From NCBI GenBank assembly GCA_024640045.1, contig JAHEFS010000004.1:1-64000 (forward strand): DNA of 64,000 nt, given 5' to 3'. The notes below the pieces were generated by a model. The model saw only the letters and a list, made by a program, of their open reading frames with translations. It was not told the DNA's origin and searched no databases. Source of the DNA: Chromatiales bacterium. GTDB taxonomy: Bacteria > Pseudomonadota > Gammaproteobacteria > Xanthomonadales > SZUA-36. Shown piece by piece: positions 46,138 to 55,433 of the stretch (position 1 is the stretch's first letter; each line of letters opens with the position of its first letter). Position numbers and translations under genes: made by a program.

Positions 46138-46566
46138 ATGGCTAAGAAACCGAATTTCGTCAAACCCGTCGCTGCCGCTATCGGCGTCGCTTTCGTCTCG
46201 TCCCTGGCAGTATCAGCAACCGCGGTCGCCGATGACAATCCATTCAGTGCTGCCGACCTGGAGACTGGTTACATGCTGGCCGCGCACCACGAAAATGGTG
46301 AGGAAGACAAGGGCGAAGAAGGCAAATGCGGTGAAGACAAGGGTGAAGAGGGCAAGTGTGGCGAAGGTAAGTGCGGTGAAAACAAGGGTGAAGAAGGCAA
46401 GTGCGGTGAAGGTAAATGCGGTGAAGGCAAATGCGGCGAAGAGTCCGATGATGACAGCAAGGGTGAAGAGGGCAAGTGCGGCGAAGGCAAGTGCGGTGAA
46501 GGCAAATGCGGCGAAGACAAGAGTGATGATGACAAAGGCGAAGAAGGCACCTGCGGCAGCGTCTGA
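46138..46566 (+). CDS. hvfA: HvfA-like MNIO RiPP precursor (EGKCG-repeat low-complexity exported protein)
   Basis: Signal peptide KPVAAAIGVAFVSSLAVSATAVADD; nine EGKCG plus one EGTCG; ggagg RBS 11 nt upstream; followed by DUF692/DUF2063/DoxX genes. Confidence 0.9.
   Translation: MAKKPNFVKPVAAAIGVAFVSSLAVSATAVADDNPFSAADLETGYMLAAHHENGEEDKGEEGKCGEDKGEEGKCGEGKCGENKGEEGKCGEGKCGEGKCGEESDDDSKGEEGKCGEGKCGEGKCGEDKSDDDKGEEGTCGSV
46318..46557 (+). repeat. Imperfect 15-bp coding repeat array encoding EGKCG units
   Basis: Repeats of gaaggcaa[g/a]tg[c/t]gg[c/t]; two 75-nt higher-order near-copies at 46384..46458 and 46459..46533. Confidence 0.95.
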
Positions 46567-46602
46567 ACAGCGTCTGAGCCCTGACTTGAGACGAGCAAGC
46601 TT

Positions 46603-47466
46603 GTGAACCACCGAGTCTTCCCGGTATCGGGAGCCGGACTCGGCCTGCGGCGGGCCCTGTTGGGCCCGCTCCAGGACGAGGATCTGACCCCGATTGATTT
46701 CATGGAGGTCGCGCCGGACAACTGGATCGGTGTGGGCGGAAGACTGGGCCGGTCGTTGCGCCAGTATACGGAACGCATGCCCTTCGTCTGCCATGGCCTT
46801 TCCTTGTCACTGGGCGGTCCCGAACCGCTCGATGAAACATTCATCCGTCGCATTCGCCGTTTCCTGGACGGCCATCGCGTCCGGATGTATACCGAACACC
46901 TGAGCTACTGCACGGATGGCGGCCACCTGTACGACCTGATGCCGATACCGTTCACCGAAGAGGCTGTGTATTACGTGGCAGAGCGCATTCGGCGAGCCCA
47001 GGATTTGCTCGACAGACGCATCGGCATCGAAAACGTGTCCTATTACGCAGCCCCCGGGGCGGAATTGAGCGAGATCGAGTTTATCAACGCCGTGCTGCAC
47101 GAAGCTGACTGCGATTTGCTGCTCGACGTCAACAATATTTTCGTCAACAGCGTCAATCATGGATATGACGCCCTGGAATTTCTCGCCGGACTGCCGGGCG
47201 AACGAATCTGCTACGGCCACATCGCCGGACACTACAATGAAGCTGAAGACCTGATCGTCGATACCCACGGTTCCGCGGTAATACCCGATGTCTGGGTTCT
47301 GCTGGAACGGGCCTACGAACTGTTCGGCGTTTTTCCGACCCTGCTGGAACGGGATTTCAATTTCCCACCGATTCCAGAACTGCTGGCGGAAGTCAGCCGT
47401 ATCCATGAAATCCAGCACCGCTGGGCCAGCCATGAACCAAAAGCCGCCGAAAAGCATCGCGCCTGA
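46603..47466 (+). CDS. hvfB: DUF692 multinuclear non-heme iron oxidative enzyme (MNIO), HvfB-like
   Basis: [60 protein letters not shown]; 36 nt after precursor. Confidence 0.92.
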   Translation: MNHRVFPVSGAGLGLRRALLGPLQDEDLTPIDFMEVAPDNWIGVGGRLGRSLRQYTERMPFVCHGLSLSLGGPEPLDETFIRRIRRFLDGHRVRMYTEHLSYCTDGGHLYDLMPIPFTEEAVYYVAERIRRAQDLLDRRIGIENVSYYAAPGAELSEIEFINAVLHEADCDLLLDVNNIFVNSVNHGYDALEFLAGLPGERICYGHIAGHYNEAEDLIVDTHGSAVIPDVWVLLERAYELFGVFPTLLERDFNFPPIPELLAEVSRIHEIQHRWASHEPKAAEKHRA

Positions 47467-48238
47467 GCGGCTACGCCGCACCCAGGAGGAATTTGCCGCG
47501 CACCTGCGCAATCCTGACCGGAACGCGCCCCCTGCGGGCATCGAAGCCCGGCGCCTCGAGATCTATCGCGGCCTGTTTTTTCGTAATATTCGCAGCTTCC
47601 TTTCCAACAATTTCCCAGTGCTGAGAAAGCTGCATACCGACCAGGCATGGGATTCGATGGTGCGGGATTTCTACGACCGTCATCGCTCTACCACCCCCTT
47701 GTTCCCCGAGATTCCACGCGAATTCCTGAAGTACCTGCAGGAAGAACGCCAAAGCGAGCAAGCGGACCTGCCCTTCATGCTGGAACTGGCTCACTACGAA
47801 TGGGTAGAGCTGGCGCTCTCGCTGGATGAACGCGAAATCGGTGACGTGCCGGTAGACCCTGACGGAGATTTGCTGGAGGGGACCCCGGTTCTTTCTCCGG
47901 TGGCCTGGCCGCTGAGTTATCGATTTCCCGTGCACCGGATCAGCCCCGACTATCAACCTCCGGAAGCTCCCGCAGAAGCGACCCACCTGCTGGTCTACCG
48001 CAACCGGCAGGACCAGGTAAAGTTCATGCAACTCAACGCGGTTTCGACACTCCTGATCCAGGCTTTGAAAGATTCCAGTGAATCCAGCGGTCTGGATATG
48101 CTGAAGCGGATCGCGCGCACGCTCGATCATCCCAGCCCAGAGGTGGTCATTGCCGGAGGCCGGCAATTACTGGAAGACCTTAAAGTCCGCGACGTCATCC
48201 TGGGAACGCGCCCCGCTTCGGTTGATTCGAAAGGTTGA
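47432..48238 (+). CDS. hvfC: DUF2063 (putative DNA-binding domain) protein, HvfC-like MNIO partner
   Basis: [28 protein letters not shown]...[30 protein letters not shown]; overlaps hvfB end. Confidence 0.9.
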   Translation: MNQKPPKSIAPERLRRTQEEFAAHLRNPDRNAPPAGIEARRLEIYRGLFFRNIRSFLSNNFPVLRKLHTDQAWDSMVRDFYDRHRSTTPLFPEIPREFLKYLQEERQSEQADLPFMLELAHYEWVELALSLDEREIGDVPVDPDGDLLEGTPVLSPVAWPLSYRFPVHRISPDYQPPEAPAEATHLLVYRNRQDQVKFMQLNAVSTLLIQALKDSSESSGLDMLKRIARTLDHPSPEVVIAGGRQLLEDLKVRDVILGTRPASVDSKG

Positions 48239-48255
48239 GAGGAACACCGAGGCAC

Positions 48256-48915
48256 ATGCTGAATATTTATGACGCCACCACCTTGCGTCTGCGCGCCGTC
48301 GGGGAGTACGTCTGGCCCCTGGCACTGCGGCTGATCCTGTTCTGGGAATTCTGGGAAGCGGGCAGCAAGAAGTGGCGGGGCGAAAACTGGTTTGGTGACA
48401 TCCCGTGGGCAGATTGGCAAAAGGGCTTTCCCTGGCCTTTTGATGTGCTGCCCATCGGCCTCAACTGGACGTTGGCGACCTGGGCTGAAATGCTGTTTGC
48501 CCTCGCCTTGCTGCTGGGCCTGTTCACTCGATTTGCCGCCATTTCACTGATTGTGATCACAATGGTGGCCACCGCCGCAGTCCATTGGCCGGCGGAATGG
48601 TCCGATCTTTCCGGGCTCTGGGAAGGCTACGTGATCACCTCGAAGGGCGCAGGAAACTTCAAGCTTCCACTGCTTTTCCTGATTATGCTGCTGCCGCTGG
48701 TCTTTCATGGCGGCGGACGATTGAGCCTGGATCAGGCGCTGCTGAGGCTGCGTCAGCGCAACCACCCGCGCGACGCGTTACCGGGCGATGCCCTGGGCGT
48801 CGTGCTGGCGCTCGGAATATTGGGCTTATCAGCTGTCTGGGTCGAGCCCGCCTGGGGCGCGGCGTTCTTCCTTGCCGCCGGCGTGGCCGCCACACGAATC
48901 AGGGTGACTCGATAA
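48256..48915 (+). CDS. hvfD: DoxX family membrane protein, HvfD-like
   Basis: [29 protein letters not shown]; hydrophobic helices; start uncertain (48235 TTG or 48256 ATG). Confidence 0.88.
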   Translation: MLNIYDATTLRLRAVGEYVWPLALRLILFWEFWEAGSKKWRGENWFGDIPWADWQKGFPWPFDVLPIGLNWTLATWAEMLFALALLLGLFTRFAAISLIVITMVATAAVHWPAEWSDLSGLWEGYVITSKGAGNFKLPLLFLIMLLPLVFHGGGRLSLDQALLRLRQRNHPRDALPGDALGVVLALGILGLSAVWVEPAWGAAFFLAAGVAATRIRVTR

Positions 48916-49822
48916 AGGGCCAACCTGCGGGTTCCAGCCGATAACCCTGCTGCCGCAGCAGTTCGAGCAGGCCCGACTCTCCGGGCAAATGCAGCGCGCC
49001 AACCGCAATGAAGGCACCCCCTTGACCCAGCAAAGGCAGCATGTTTTCCAGCATGTGGCGATTCCGCGCTTCGATTCCTTCCCTTAGGAACCGGTCCCGG
49101 ACTGATGCCTCCAGGTCTTCCAGGGACGCCAACGCCTGCTTGAACAACTCACCGAGATCGTTGGCCAGGTAGACCGCAATCATTTCGTCGTGCACCTGCT
49201 GAACACGGGGCGACTCGGCGATCGCATGGTCCAGCAGGGCGAGTTGCTGTTGCGGGCTCATCCCCTCCAGAAAGGCCAACTGCTCATCCAGGGTTTCCAG
49301 CCCAACCACCTTCACCCCCCGCCCGGAAGCGCGGAGCGAAAGCGCGAAATCCATGAACAGGCCCGTTTGTGCCGGCGGCACGCTCAGGGTCAGCATGGCG
49401 GCCCAGGGTTGCATGCGATCAACCTGCGCAGGCGTCACACCGTACCTGCCGAGCGCCCGTTGGAGCGCATCCAGGCGCTGTGGACCGACGATGGTCTCCA
49501 GGCTGGACTCCGGTGGTAACTGCATGCGTTCGGCCAGCGCAGCCAGGTTGGTCAAATCGGGCACCAATTCCATGGCAAACACCTGGCTGGCGCCCAAGGC
49601 CTCAAGCAACGGGCCGGCGAAATCCAGGACCCGGGGATCTTCGCTGTGAATGGTTCCGATGAGATGCCCACGCTGTCCTTGTGAATCGTTGACAGACCAG
49701 AACAGCGGGTTTTCATCCGCCTTGACGGCGAAAGACACGACGAGGATGCATAGCACAGCAAAACGACGACGGGTTGCGCTGAATGTCCGGCCATGCACCA
49801 TGGCAATTTGTGCCTTATTCAC
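48899..49822 (-). CDS. TraB/GumN family protein
   Basis: [62 protein letters not shown]. Confidence 0.92.
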   Translation of the reverse strand: MNKAQIAMVHGRTFSATRRRFAVLCILVVSFAVKADENPLFWSVNDSQGQRGHLIGTIHSEDPRVLDFAGPLLEALGASQVFAMELVPDLTNLAALAERMQLPPESSLETIVGPQRLDALQRALGRYGVTPAQVDRMQPWAAMLTLSVPPAQTGLFMDFALSLRASGRGVKVVGLETLDEQLAFLEGMSPQQQLALLDHAIAESPRVQQVHDEMIAVYLANDLGELFKQALASLEDLEASVRDRFLREGIEARNRHMLENMLPLLGQGGAFIAVGALHLPGESGLLELLRQQGYRLEPAGWPFIESP

Positions 49823-49864
49823 TTATTCTCCGTGCCTGCTCATCCCGCCGAAGGCCCACAGTAT

Positions 49865-50470
49865 ATGCCATCCATCGCCGACCGCTTCCGGGGCTTCCTC
49901 CCCGTCGTCCTTGACCTCGAGACCGGCGGTTTCAACCCGCGCACCGACGCTCTGCTGGAAATTGCCATATGCCTGCTGAAGATGGACGATTTCGGGCGAT
50001 TGCAGATCGCAGAAACCGTCAGCGTGGACGTCGAGCCTTTCGATGGCGCGTTGATCGACCCCAGGTCACTGGATTTTACCGGCATTGACCTCGAGGACCC
50101 CGAGCGAAACCCGTTGAAGGAAGCCGAAGCACTGCGCCAGCTTTGCCTGCCCGTGCGCAAGGAAGTGAAAGCGACCGGCTGCCAACGCGCCATCCTGGTA
50201 GCGCATAACCCGATTTTCGACCTGGGTTTCATGAATGCCATGATCGAACGGACCGGTTACAAGCGCAGTCCATTTCATCCTTTCAGCTCGTTCGACACGG
50301 CCACCCTGGGCGGCCTGGTATTTGGCCAAACGGTTCTGGCACGCGCTGCCCAGGCTGCCGGACTGGAATGGAACGAGGCCTCGGCTCATTCGGCAGCCTA
50401 CGACGCCAGGAAAACTGCCGAACTATTTTGCGCCGTCGTCAATCGTTGGAAAATTCTCACGGGAATGTGA
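49865..50470 (+). CDS. rnt: Ribonuclease T
   Basis: RFRGFLPVVLDLETGGFNPRTDALLEIAI; HNPIFDLGFMN; HSAAYDARKTAELF (DEDD exonuclease). Confidence 0.97.
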   Translation: MPSIADRFRGFLPVVLDLETGGFNPRTDALLEIAICLLKMDDFGRLQIAETVSVDVEPFDGALIDPRSLDFTGIDLEDPERNPLKEAEALRQLCLPVRKEVKATGCQRAILVAHNPIFDLGFMNAMIERTGYKRSPFHPFSSFDTATLGGLVFGQTVLARAAQAAGLEWNEASAHSAAYDARKTAELFCAVVNRWKILTGM

Positions 50471-50471
50471 A

Positions 50472-52004
50472 TCAGATCGCGCCGTAACCGCCTCCGCCCG
50501 GGGTTTCAATTTCCAACAATTGTCCAGCCCTGACCCGGCACTGGACTTTCCCCCCCAGGTCGGAACCGTCGAGCCGGTTATCGCCCGCCTGCCCCGCTTC
50601 GCCACCCGCCATGCCCCATGGCCCATGACGGCGCCGCTCGCTGAGCAGCGTGAGATCTGCATCGGCGAGAAACCGGTAGGTTCTCACGACACCATCACCA
50701 CCAGTGAAACGCCCCGCCCCCCCGGACCCGGCCCGCAACGAATAGCGCTCCACCCTGAGCGGATAATGCCGCTCGAGAACCTCCACGGGTGTGTTGAGTG
50801 TATTGGTCATATGGCTGTGCCGCGCGGAACGCCCGGCGGCGAGCAGGCTGGCGCCGTGGCCACCTGCCAGGGTTTCGTAGTAGTCCCAACCACGAGTACC
50901 GCGGGAACCCATGGCGATGTTATTCATGGTGCCCTGAGCCGCCGCAGGTATGCGGTCCGGGACCGCTTGCGCGAGTGCCCCGCACACCACATCCACGATC
51001 CGCGTGCTGGTCTCGACATTACCCGCCGCCACCGCGGCCGGCGATCGGGCATTCACCAGGCTACCTTCGGGCGCCGTGAGTTCGATATGCTCCATGGCGC
51101 CATGACAGGCTGGCACGTGGGCGGGCATCAGGCAGCGAAATACATAGATAACGGCCGCAGCCGTCACGGGCATCGGGCAGTTCAGATTGCCTGGCACCTG
51201 CGCTGCGGTACCTGAAAAATCCACCTGCACCCGACCATCCCCAATGTCCAGAGTGGCGCTAATAGGGATATCCTCCAGGCCCTGCCCGTCGTCGTCCAAC
51301 ACGTCCGTGAAGCGATATCGCCCCGCGGGCAGTTCCGCAAGGCTCGCGCGTGCCAGGCGACGGGCGTAAGACTGCAGACTGGCGCAGGCTTGTGCGAAAC
51401 CGGCGGAGCCCAGGGATTCCGCCAGTACCCGCAACCGCCGTTCTGCCAGGCGGTTGGCCGCGACCTGGGCGCTGAAATCCCCGAAAGAAGCCGCCTGATC
51501 CTGCAATCGTGCCAGGATGGGGTTGAGCACGTCACGCTGCCACGATCCCTGGCGCATGATCTTCACTGGTGAAATCAGAATTCCCTCTTCTGCCAGGTCA
51601 CGGCTGAGCGGCATGGAGCCCGGAGCGTCGGCCCCGATATCTGCATGGTGCGCGCGGTTGGCGCTGAAACCGGCCAACTCGCCGGAGGCGAAAACCGGCG
51701 CAATGAACGTGACGTCGGGCAGATGCGTACCACCTTGATAGGGGTCATTGAGTACGACCATGTCTCCGGGAGCCCAATCCATGGCCTCCACCAGGCCACC
51801 CATGGCATAGGCCATGCTGCCCAGATGCACGGGAATGTGAGTCGCTTGCCCCAGCAGTCTCCCGCGCGGGTCGAACAGAGCGCAGGAGTAATCGAGTCGA
51901 TCCCGGATGTTGGGCGAGAACGCCGCCCGCCCGAGCATCGCGCCCGCCTCCTCGCAAATCGCTGCGATTCGGCTGTCGAACAGGCTAAGCTCTACGCCAT
52001 TCAA
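50472..52004 (-). CDS. Hydantoinase B/oxoprolinase family protein (HyuB)
   Basis: [63 protein letters not shown] start overlapping purE stop. Confidence 0.92.
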   Translation of the reverse strand: MNGVELSLFDSRIAAICEEAGAMLGRAAFSPNIRDRLDYSCALFDPRGRLLGQATHIPVHLGSMAYAMGGLVEAMDWAPGDMVVLNDPYQGGTHLPDVTFIAPVFASGELAGFSANRAHHADIGADAPGSMPLSRDLAEEGILISPVKIMRQGSWQRDVLNPILARLQDQAASFGDFSAQVAANRLAERRLRVLAESLGSAGFAQACASLQSYARRLARASLAELPAGRYRFTDVLDDDGQGLEDIPISATLDIGDGRVQVDFSGTAAQVPGNLNCPMPVTAAAVIYVFRCLMPAHVPACHGAMEHIELTAPEGSLVNARSPAAVAAGNVETSTRIVDVVCGALAQAVPDRIPAAAQGTMNNIAMGSRGTRGWDYYETLAGGHGASLLAAGRSARHSHMTNTLNTPVEVLERHYPLRVERYSLRAGSGGAGRFTGGDGVVRTYRFLADADLTLLSERRRHGPWGMAGGEAGQAGDNRLDGSDLGGKVQCRVRAGQLLEIETPGGGGYGAI

Positions 52005-52498
52005 GCCTGGCGCGGATCCGGATTGGCCAACACCGCAGCCCGGCGCGATTCACGCTGACCCTCCAGTGCCCTGCGCACCTCCGGGTACTTGATGGCGAGG
52101 ATCGCCGCGGCCAGGAAAGCGGCGTTGGTGGCGCCGGCTTTGCCCACTGCCAGCGTGCCCACGGGAATGCCCGGCGGCATCTGGACGATGGAAAGCAGTG
52201 CATCCATGCCGCTGAAGGCCGATGACAATATTGGCACACCCAGAACAGGTAGCAATGTTTTGGCCGCCAGCACGCCGGGCAACGCGGCTGCCATGCCGGC
52301 CCCGGCAATGATCACCTCGAGACCGCGCTCGGCAGCCGTCGTTGCGTATTCAAAAGCGACATCCGGAGTGCGGTGAGCCGAAATGACTCGCGTTTCGTTA
52401 CCAATGTGCATCGCGTCCAGGGTGTCTGCAGCATTTTTCATCACGTCCCAGTCCGACTGGGAGCCCATGATGATGCCAACCAGGGGTTTATCGTTCAC
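52001..52498 (-). CDS. purE: 5-(carboxyamino)imidazole ribonucleotide mutase
   Basis: [45 protein letters not shown]. Confidence 0.97.
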   Translation of the reverse strand: MNDKPLVGIIMGSQSDWDVMKNAADTLDAMHIGNETRVISAHRTPDVAFEYATTAAERGLEVIIAGAGMAAALPGVLAAKTLLPVLGVPILSSAFSGMDALLSIVQMPPGIPVGTLAVGKAGATNAAFLAAAILAIKYPEVRRALEGQRESRRAAVLANPDPRQA

Positions 52499-52614
52499 CG
52501 TATTACCTCTTTGGGAATGGTTCTCAGGAAGTATGTCATTGTACCAGTCGCCGTGATTACAAACTGGCGTGGCATTGCGTAAAATGCGGCCATCAGACCA
52601 CGCTGGAAGCCGAA

Positions 52615-52881
52615 ATGCCCATAGACGGAAAATTACTTGAAATTCTTTGCTGCCCGGTCAGCAAAATACCGCTCACGCAGCTGCAATCTGCGAAGCTCGA
52701 AAAGCTGAACGCGGCCATCTCGGCCGGCGGTATCAAGTTTATCGATGGCAAGCCTGTCGAGAGCCCACTGGCCGAAGCCCTGATCACCGAAGACAAAAAG
52801 GTGATTTACCCGATCGAGGACAATATCCCCATCCTTCTCGAGGACAAGGGAATCGGTACCACGCAATTGCAGGACTTCTGA
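52615..52881 (+). CDS. Trm112 family protein
   Basis: [18 protein letters not shown]...[26 protein letters not shown]. Confidence 0.87.
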   Translation: MPIDGKLLEILCCPVSKIPLTQLQSAKLEKLNAAISAGGIKFIDGKPVESPLAEALITEDKKVIYPIEDNIPILLEDKGIGTTQLQDF

Positions 52882-52890
52882 AGAGGGGCC

Positions 52891-54285
52891 TCAGAGCAAT
52901 TTGCCTGGATTGAGAATTCCACGGGGATCGAACACCCGTTTGATCCCGCGCATCAGTTCGATCTCAACATCTGAGCGTACGTACGGCAGGAATGGCGCTT
53001 TGAGCAGACCGATTCCATGCTCTGCGGATACGCTGCCGCCGAATTTCCGGGTCAGTTCATAAAGCTGGGCACTGGCCTGCTTGCAGGTGCGCTCAAAAAC
53101 CGGTGTTTCAACGGTCTCCGGCTTGAGTATGTTCAGATGCAGATTGCCGTCTCCCACGTGCCCGTACCAAAGGACCGTGGCTTCGGGAAACAGCGCAGAC
53201 ACCCGCTGGTCCAACGCGAGCAGGAAATCCGGCATGGCGGACAGGCGTACGGACAAGTCATTCTTGTAGGGGATAAAAGGCGCCGCCGATTCTGAAATGG
53301 CTTCGCGATAAGCCCACAGACCCGCTGCCTGTGATTCACTCTGGCTAAGCACGCCGTCACGCACCCGGCCGCTGACACTGAGCGCCTCGAAGAGGGCCAG
53401 CGCGCGCTCTACCGCCGCCTCAGCCCCGGACTCCGGCGCATCAAATTCTACCAGCAGGTAGTACGGACAAGGGGTCTCCAACGGACGCGGCAAACCACGC
53501 GCAAGGCACACCAGTTCCAGGCAGGATTCTGAGAAAAACTCGCAGGCAGAAAGCGCCAGACCCTCCCGCAGCGCCCGCATGACTTCGGGAATCTGCGTCA
53601 TTGACCCAACCCCCAGCAGCATGACCCGAGAGGGTGATGGCGCCGCAACCAGCGACAAAGTAGCTTCCACGATAATGCCGAGGGTACCCTCGCTGCCGAT
53701 CATCAGGTGGCGCAGGTCATAACCGCTGGCGTTCTTGACCAGCCCGCGGTTCAGATCCAGCAATCGCCCCCGGCCATCGACCACCTTGAGGCCGGCCACC
53801 CGGTCTCGTGTGAGCCCGTAGCGCATCACCCGGATACCACCCGCGTTGGTGGCAATGTTGCCGCCGATCTGTGCACTGCCCTCCGACGCAAAGCTGACCG
53901 GATAGGCCAGGTCCAGTTCCCGCGCCCGTTGCTGGATTGCGCCCGTCACCACCCCGGCTTCGACTGTCAGCAGGCGATCGACCGGATCAAAGCCGATAAT
54001 CCGACGCATCCGGTCCATGGCCACCACCACTTCACCATGGGCCGCCACGGCTCCGCCACTCAAACCAGTCCTGCCGCCGGATGGCACCAGCGCCACCCCG
54101 AGTTCAGCAGCCCGGGCGACCAGCGAACAGACCTGGTCCGTGTCTTTTGGAAAGGCCACGGCTGACGGTCTGGGCTCCCGAAACCGGGTCCAGTCCTGGC
54201 CATGACGCGCCAACAGATCCGGGGCGGTGGTCAATTCCAGTTCCGGGCAGGCCCGTTGCAAGGATTCGATTGTCTGCTGCGCCAT
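52891..54285 (-). CDS. FAD-binding oxidase (GlcD/D-lactate dehydrogenase-like)
   Basis: LVPSGGRTGLSGGAVAAHGEVVVAMDRM; NIATNAGGIRVMRYG; YGHVGDGNLHLNIL; SAEHGIGLLK. Confidence 0.93.
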   Translation of the reverse strand: MAQQTIESLQRACPELELTTAPDLLARHGQDWTRFREPRPSAVAFPKDTDQVCSLVARAAELGVALVPSGGRTGLSGGAVAAHGEVVVAMDRMRRIIGFDPVDRLLTVEAGVVTGAIQQRARELDLAYPVSFASEGSAQIGGNIATNAGGIRVMRYGLTRDRVAGLKVVDGRGRLLDLNRGLVKNASGYDLRHLMIGSEGTLGIIVEATLSLVAAPSPSRVMLLGVGSMTQIPEVMRALREGLALSACEFFSESCLELVCLARGLPRPLETPCPYYLLVEFDAPESGAEAAVERALALFEALSVSGRVRDGVLSQSESQAAGLWAYREAISESAAPFIPYKNDLSVRLSAMPDFLLALDQRVSALFPEATVLWYGHVGDGNLHLNILKPETVETPVFERTCKQASAQLYELTRKFGGSVSAEHGIGLLKAPFLPYVRSDVEIELMRGIKRVFDPRGILNPGKLL

Positions 54286-54389
54286 GTTCGTGTGCCGCGT
54301 GGAGAGACAGGAAGGCCCGGGTGAAACCAACGTGAATCATCCGCGCTCTGCCCTATAATGATGCCGTTTAATGGCTCCGGGCGAAACCC

Positions 54390-55433
54390 ATGTTGAAATT
54401 GCTGCTCCCCTTTCTATTTCTGGCTTCCCTGCCGGTCTTTGGCCAAGACGAAGCACCGAAACCGCCGAAGCTGTTCGAGGACGACTCCCTCATGGAAGTC
54501 ACGCTGTCCGGACCCTGGCGCAAGATTATGCAAAACAAGGACAGCGAGGAGACTTTTCCGGGCAGCCTCACCTACAAGACGGTATCGGGCGACACCCGGA
54601 CCATCGGAGTCGGACTCAAGACCCGTGGCCTGACCCGCCGGGACGTGATCTGCGACTTCCCGCCACTGAAAATCTATTTCGACAAGGACGAGAACAAGGG
54701 GACGGAATTCCGCGGACAGAAATCCCTCAAGCTGGTCAGTTACTGCCAGGCCGACAAGCGGTTCGTCCAATACAATGTCAAGGAGTACCTCGCGTATCGA
54801 GTCTACAACCTGGTCACGCCCTACAGTTTTCGCGTACGTCCATTGAACGTGACCTACCAGGAAACCGGCAGCAATCGCGGTATCGAGCGATTCAGCTTTC
54901 TGATCGAAGACATCGACGACGTGGCCAAACGCAACGAACTGAAGGAAGTGGGTATTGCAAGCCTCGATCCAGGGGAACTCGACCAGACAGAAATCGCGCG
55001 CTTCACGCTGTTTCAGTACCTGATCGCCAACCTCGACTGGGCCGCGACCGCGGCGCCAGGCGGTGAAGACTGCTGTCACAACGGCAAACTCATCGGCGAG
55101 AGCGATGATGCCAGGCCGGTCATTGCCATCCCCTACGACTTCGACTCTTCCGGCCTGGTCGATGCCCACTACGCGGCCCCTCCGGCCCAACTGGGTATGC
55201 GCAAGATCACCCAGCGCCTGTACCGCGGTTTTTGCGCCAATAACGACAGGGTCCCAGCTACGGTGCAGCAGTTCCGTGAACTGCAGCCGGCCATCATCGA
55301 CCTGATCGAAAACCAGTCCTTTCTGGACGGGCGCAGCCGCAGCAACGCGATCAGGTTCGTTCAGTCTTTTTATTCAGGACTGAAATCTTCGGCAGACATC
55401 CAGGAAAAACTCATCGACAAATGTCGGGGCTGA
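54390..55433 (+). CDS. Secreted CotH-kinase-like protein
   Basis: Signal peptide MLKLLLPFLFLASLPVFGQ; VGLKTRGLTRRDVICDFPPLKIYF; LIANLDWAATAAPGGEDCCHNGKLIG...PYDFDSSGLVDAHY resembles CotH active-site layout. Confidence 0.6.
   Translation: MLKLLLPFLFLASLPVFGQDEAPKPPKLFEDDSLMEVTLSGPWRKIMQNKDSEETFPGSLTYKTVSGDTRTIGVGLKTRGLTRRDVICDFPPLKIYFDKDENKGTEFRGQKSLKLVSYCQADKRFVQYNVKEYLAYRVYNLVTPYSFRVRPLNVTYQETGSNRGIERFSFLIEDIDDVAKRNELKEVGIASLDPGELDQTEIARFTLFQYLIANLDWAATAAPGGEDCCHNGKLIGESDDARPVIAIPYDFDSSGLVDAHYAAPPAQLGMRKITQRLYRGFCANNDRVPATVQQFRELQPAIIDLIENQSFLDGRSRSNAIRFVQSFYSGLKSSADIQEKLIDKCRG

Noticed and set aside
46318-46557. Repeat array considered as CRISPR or minisatellite
   Set aside because: Repeats are in-frame, lack spacers and encode EGKCG units; explained as the RiPP precursor core.
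52615-52881. Trm112-like protein lacking the usual zinc-binding CxxC (CCPVSK)
   Set aside because: Cys-poor extended Trm112-like proteins look like a normal variant of this family; not specifically unusual.
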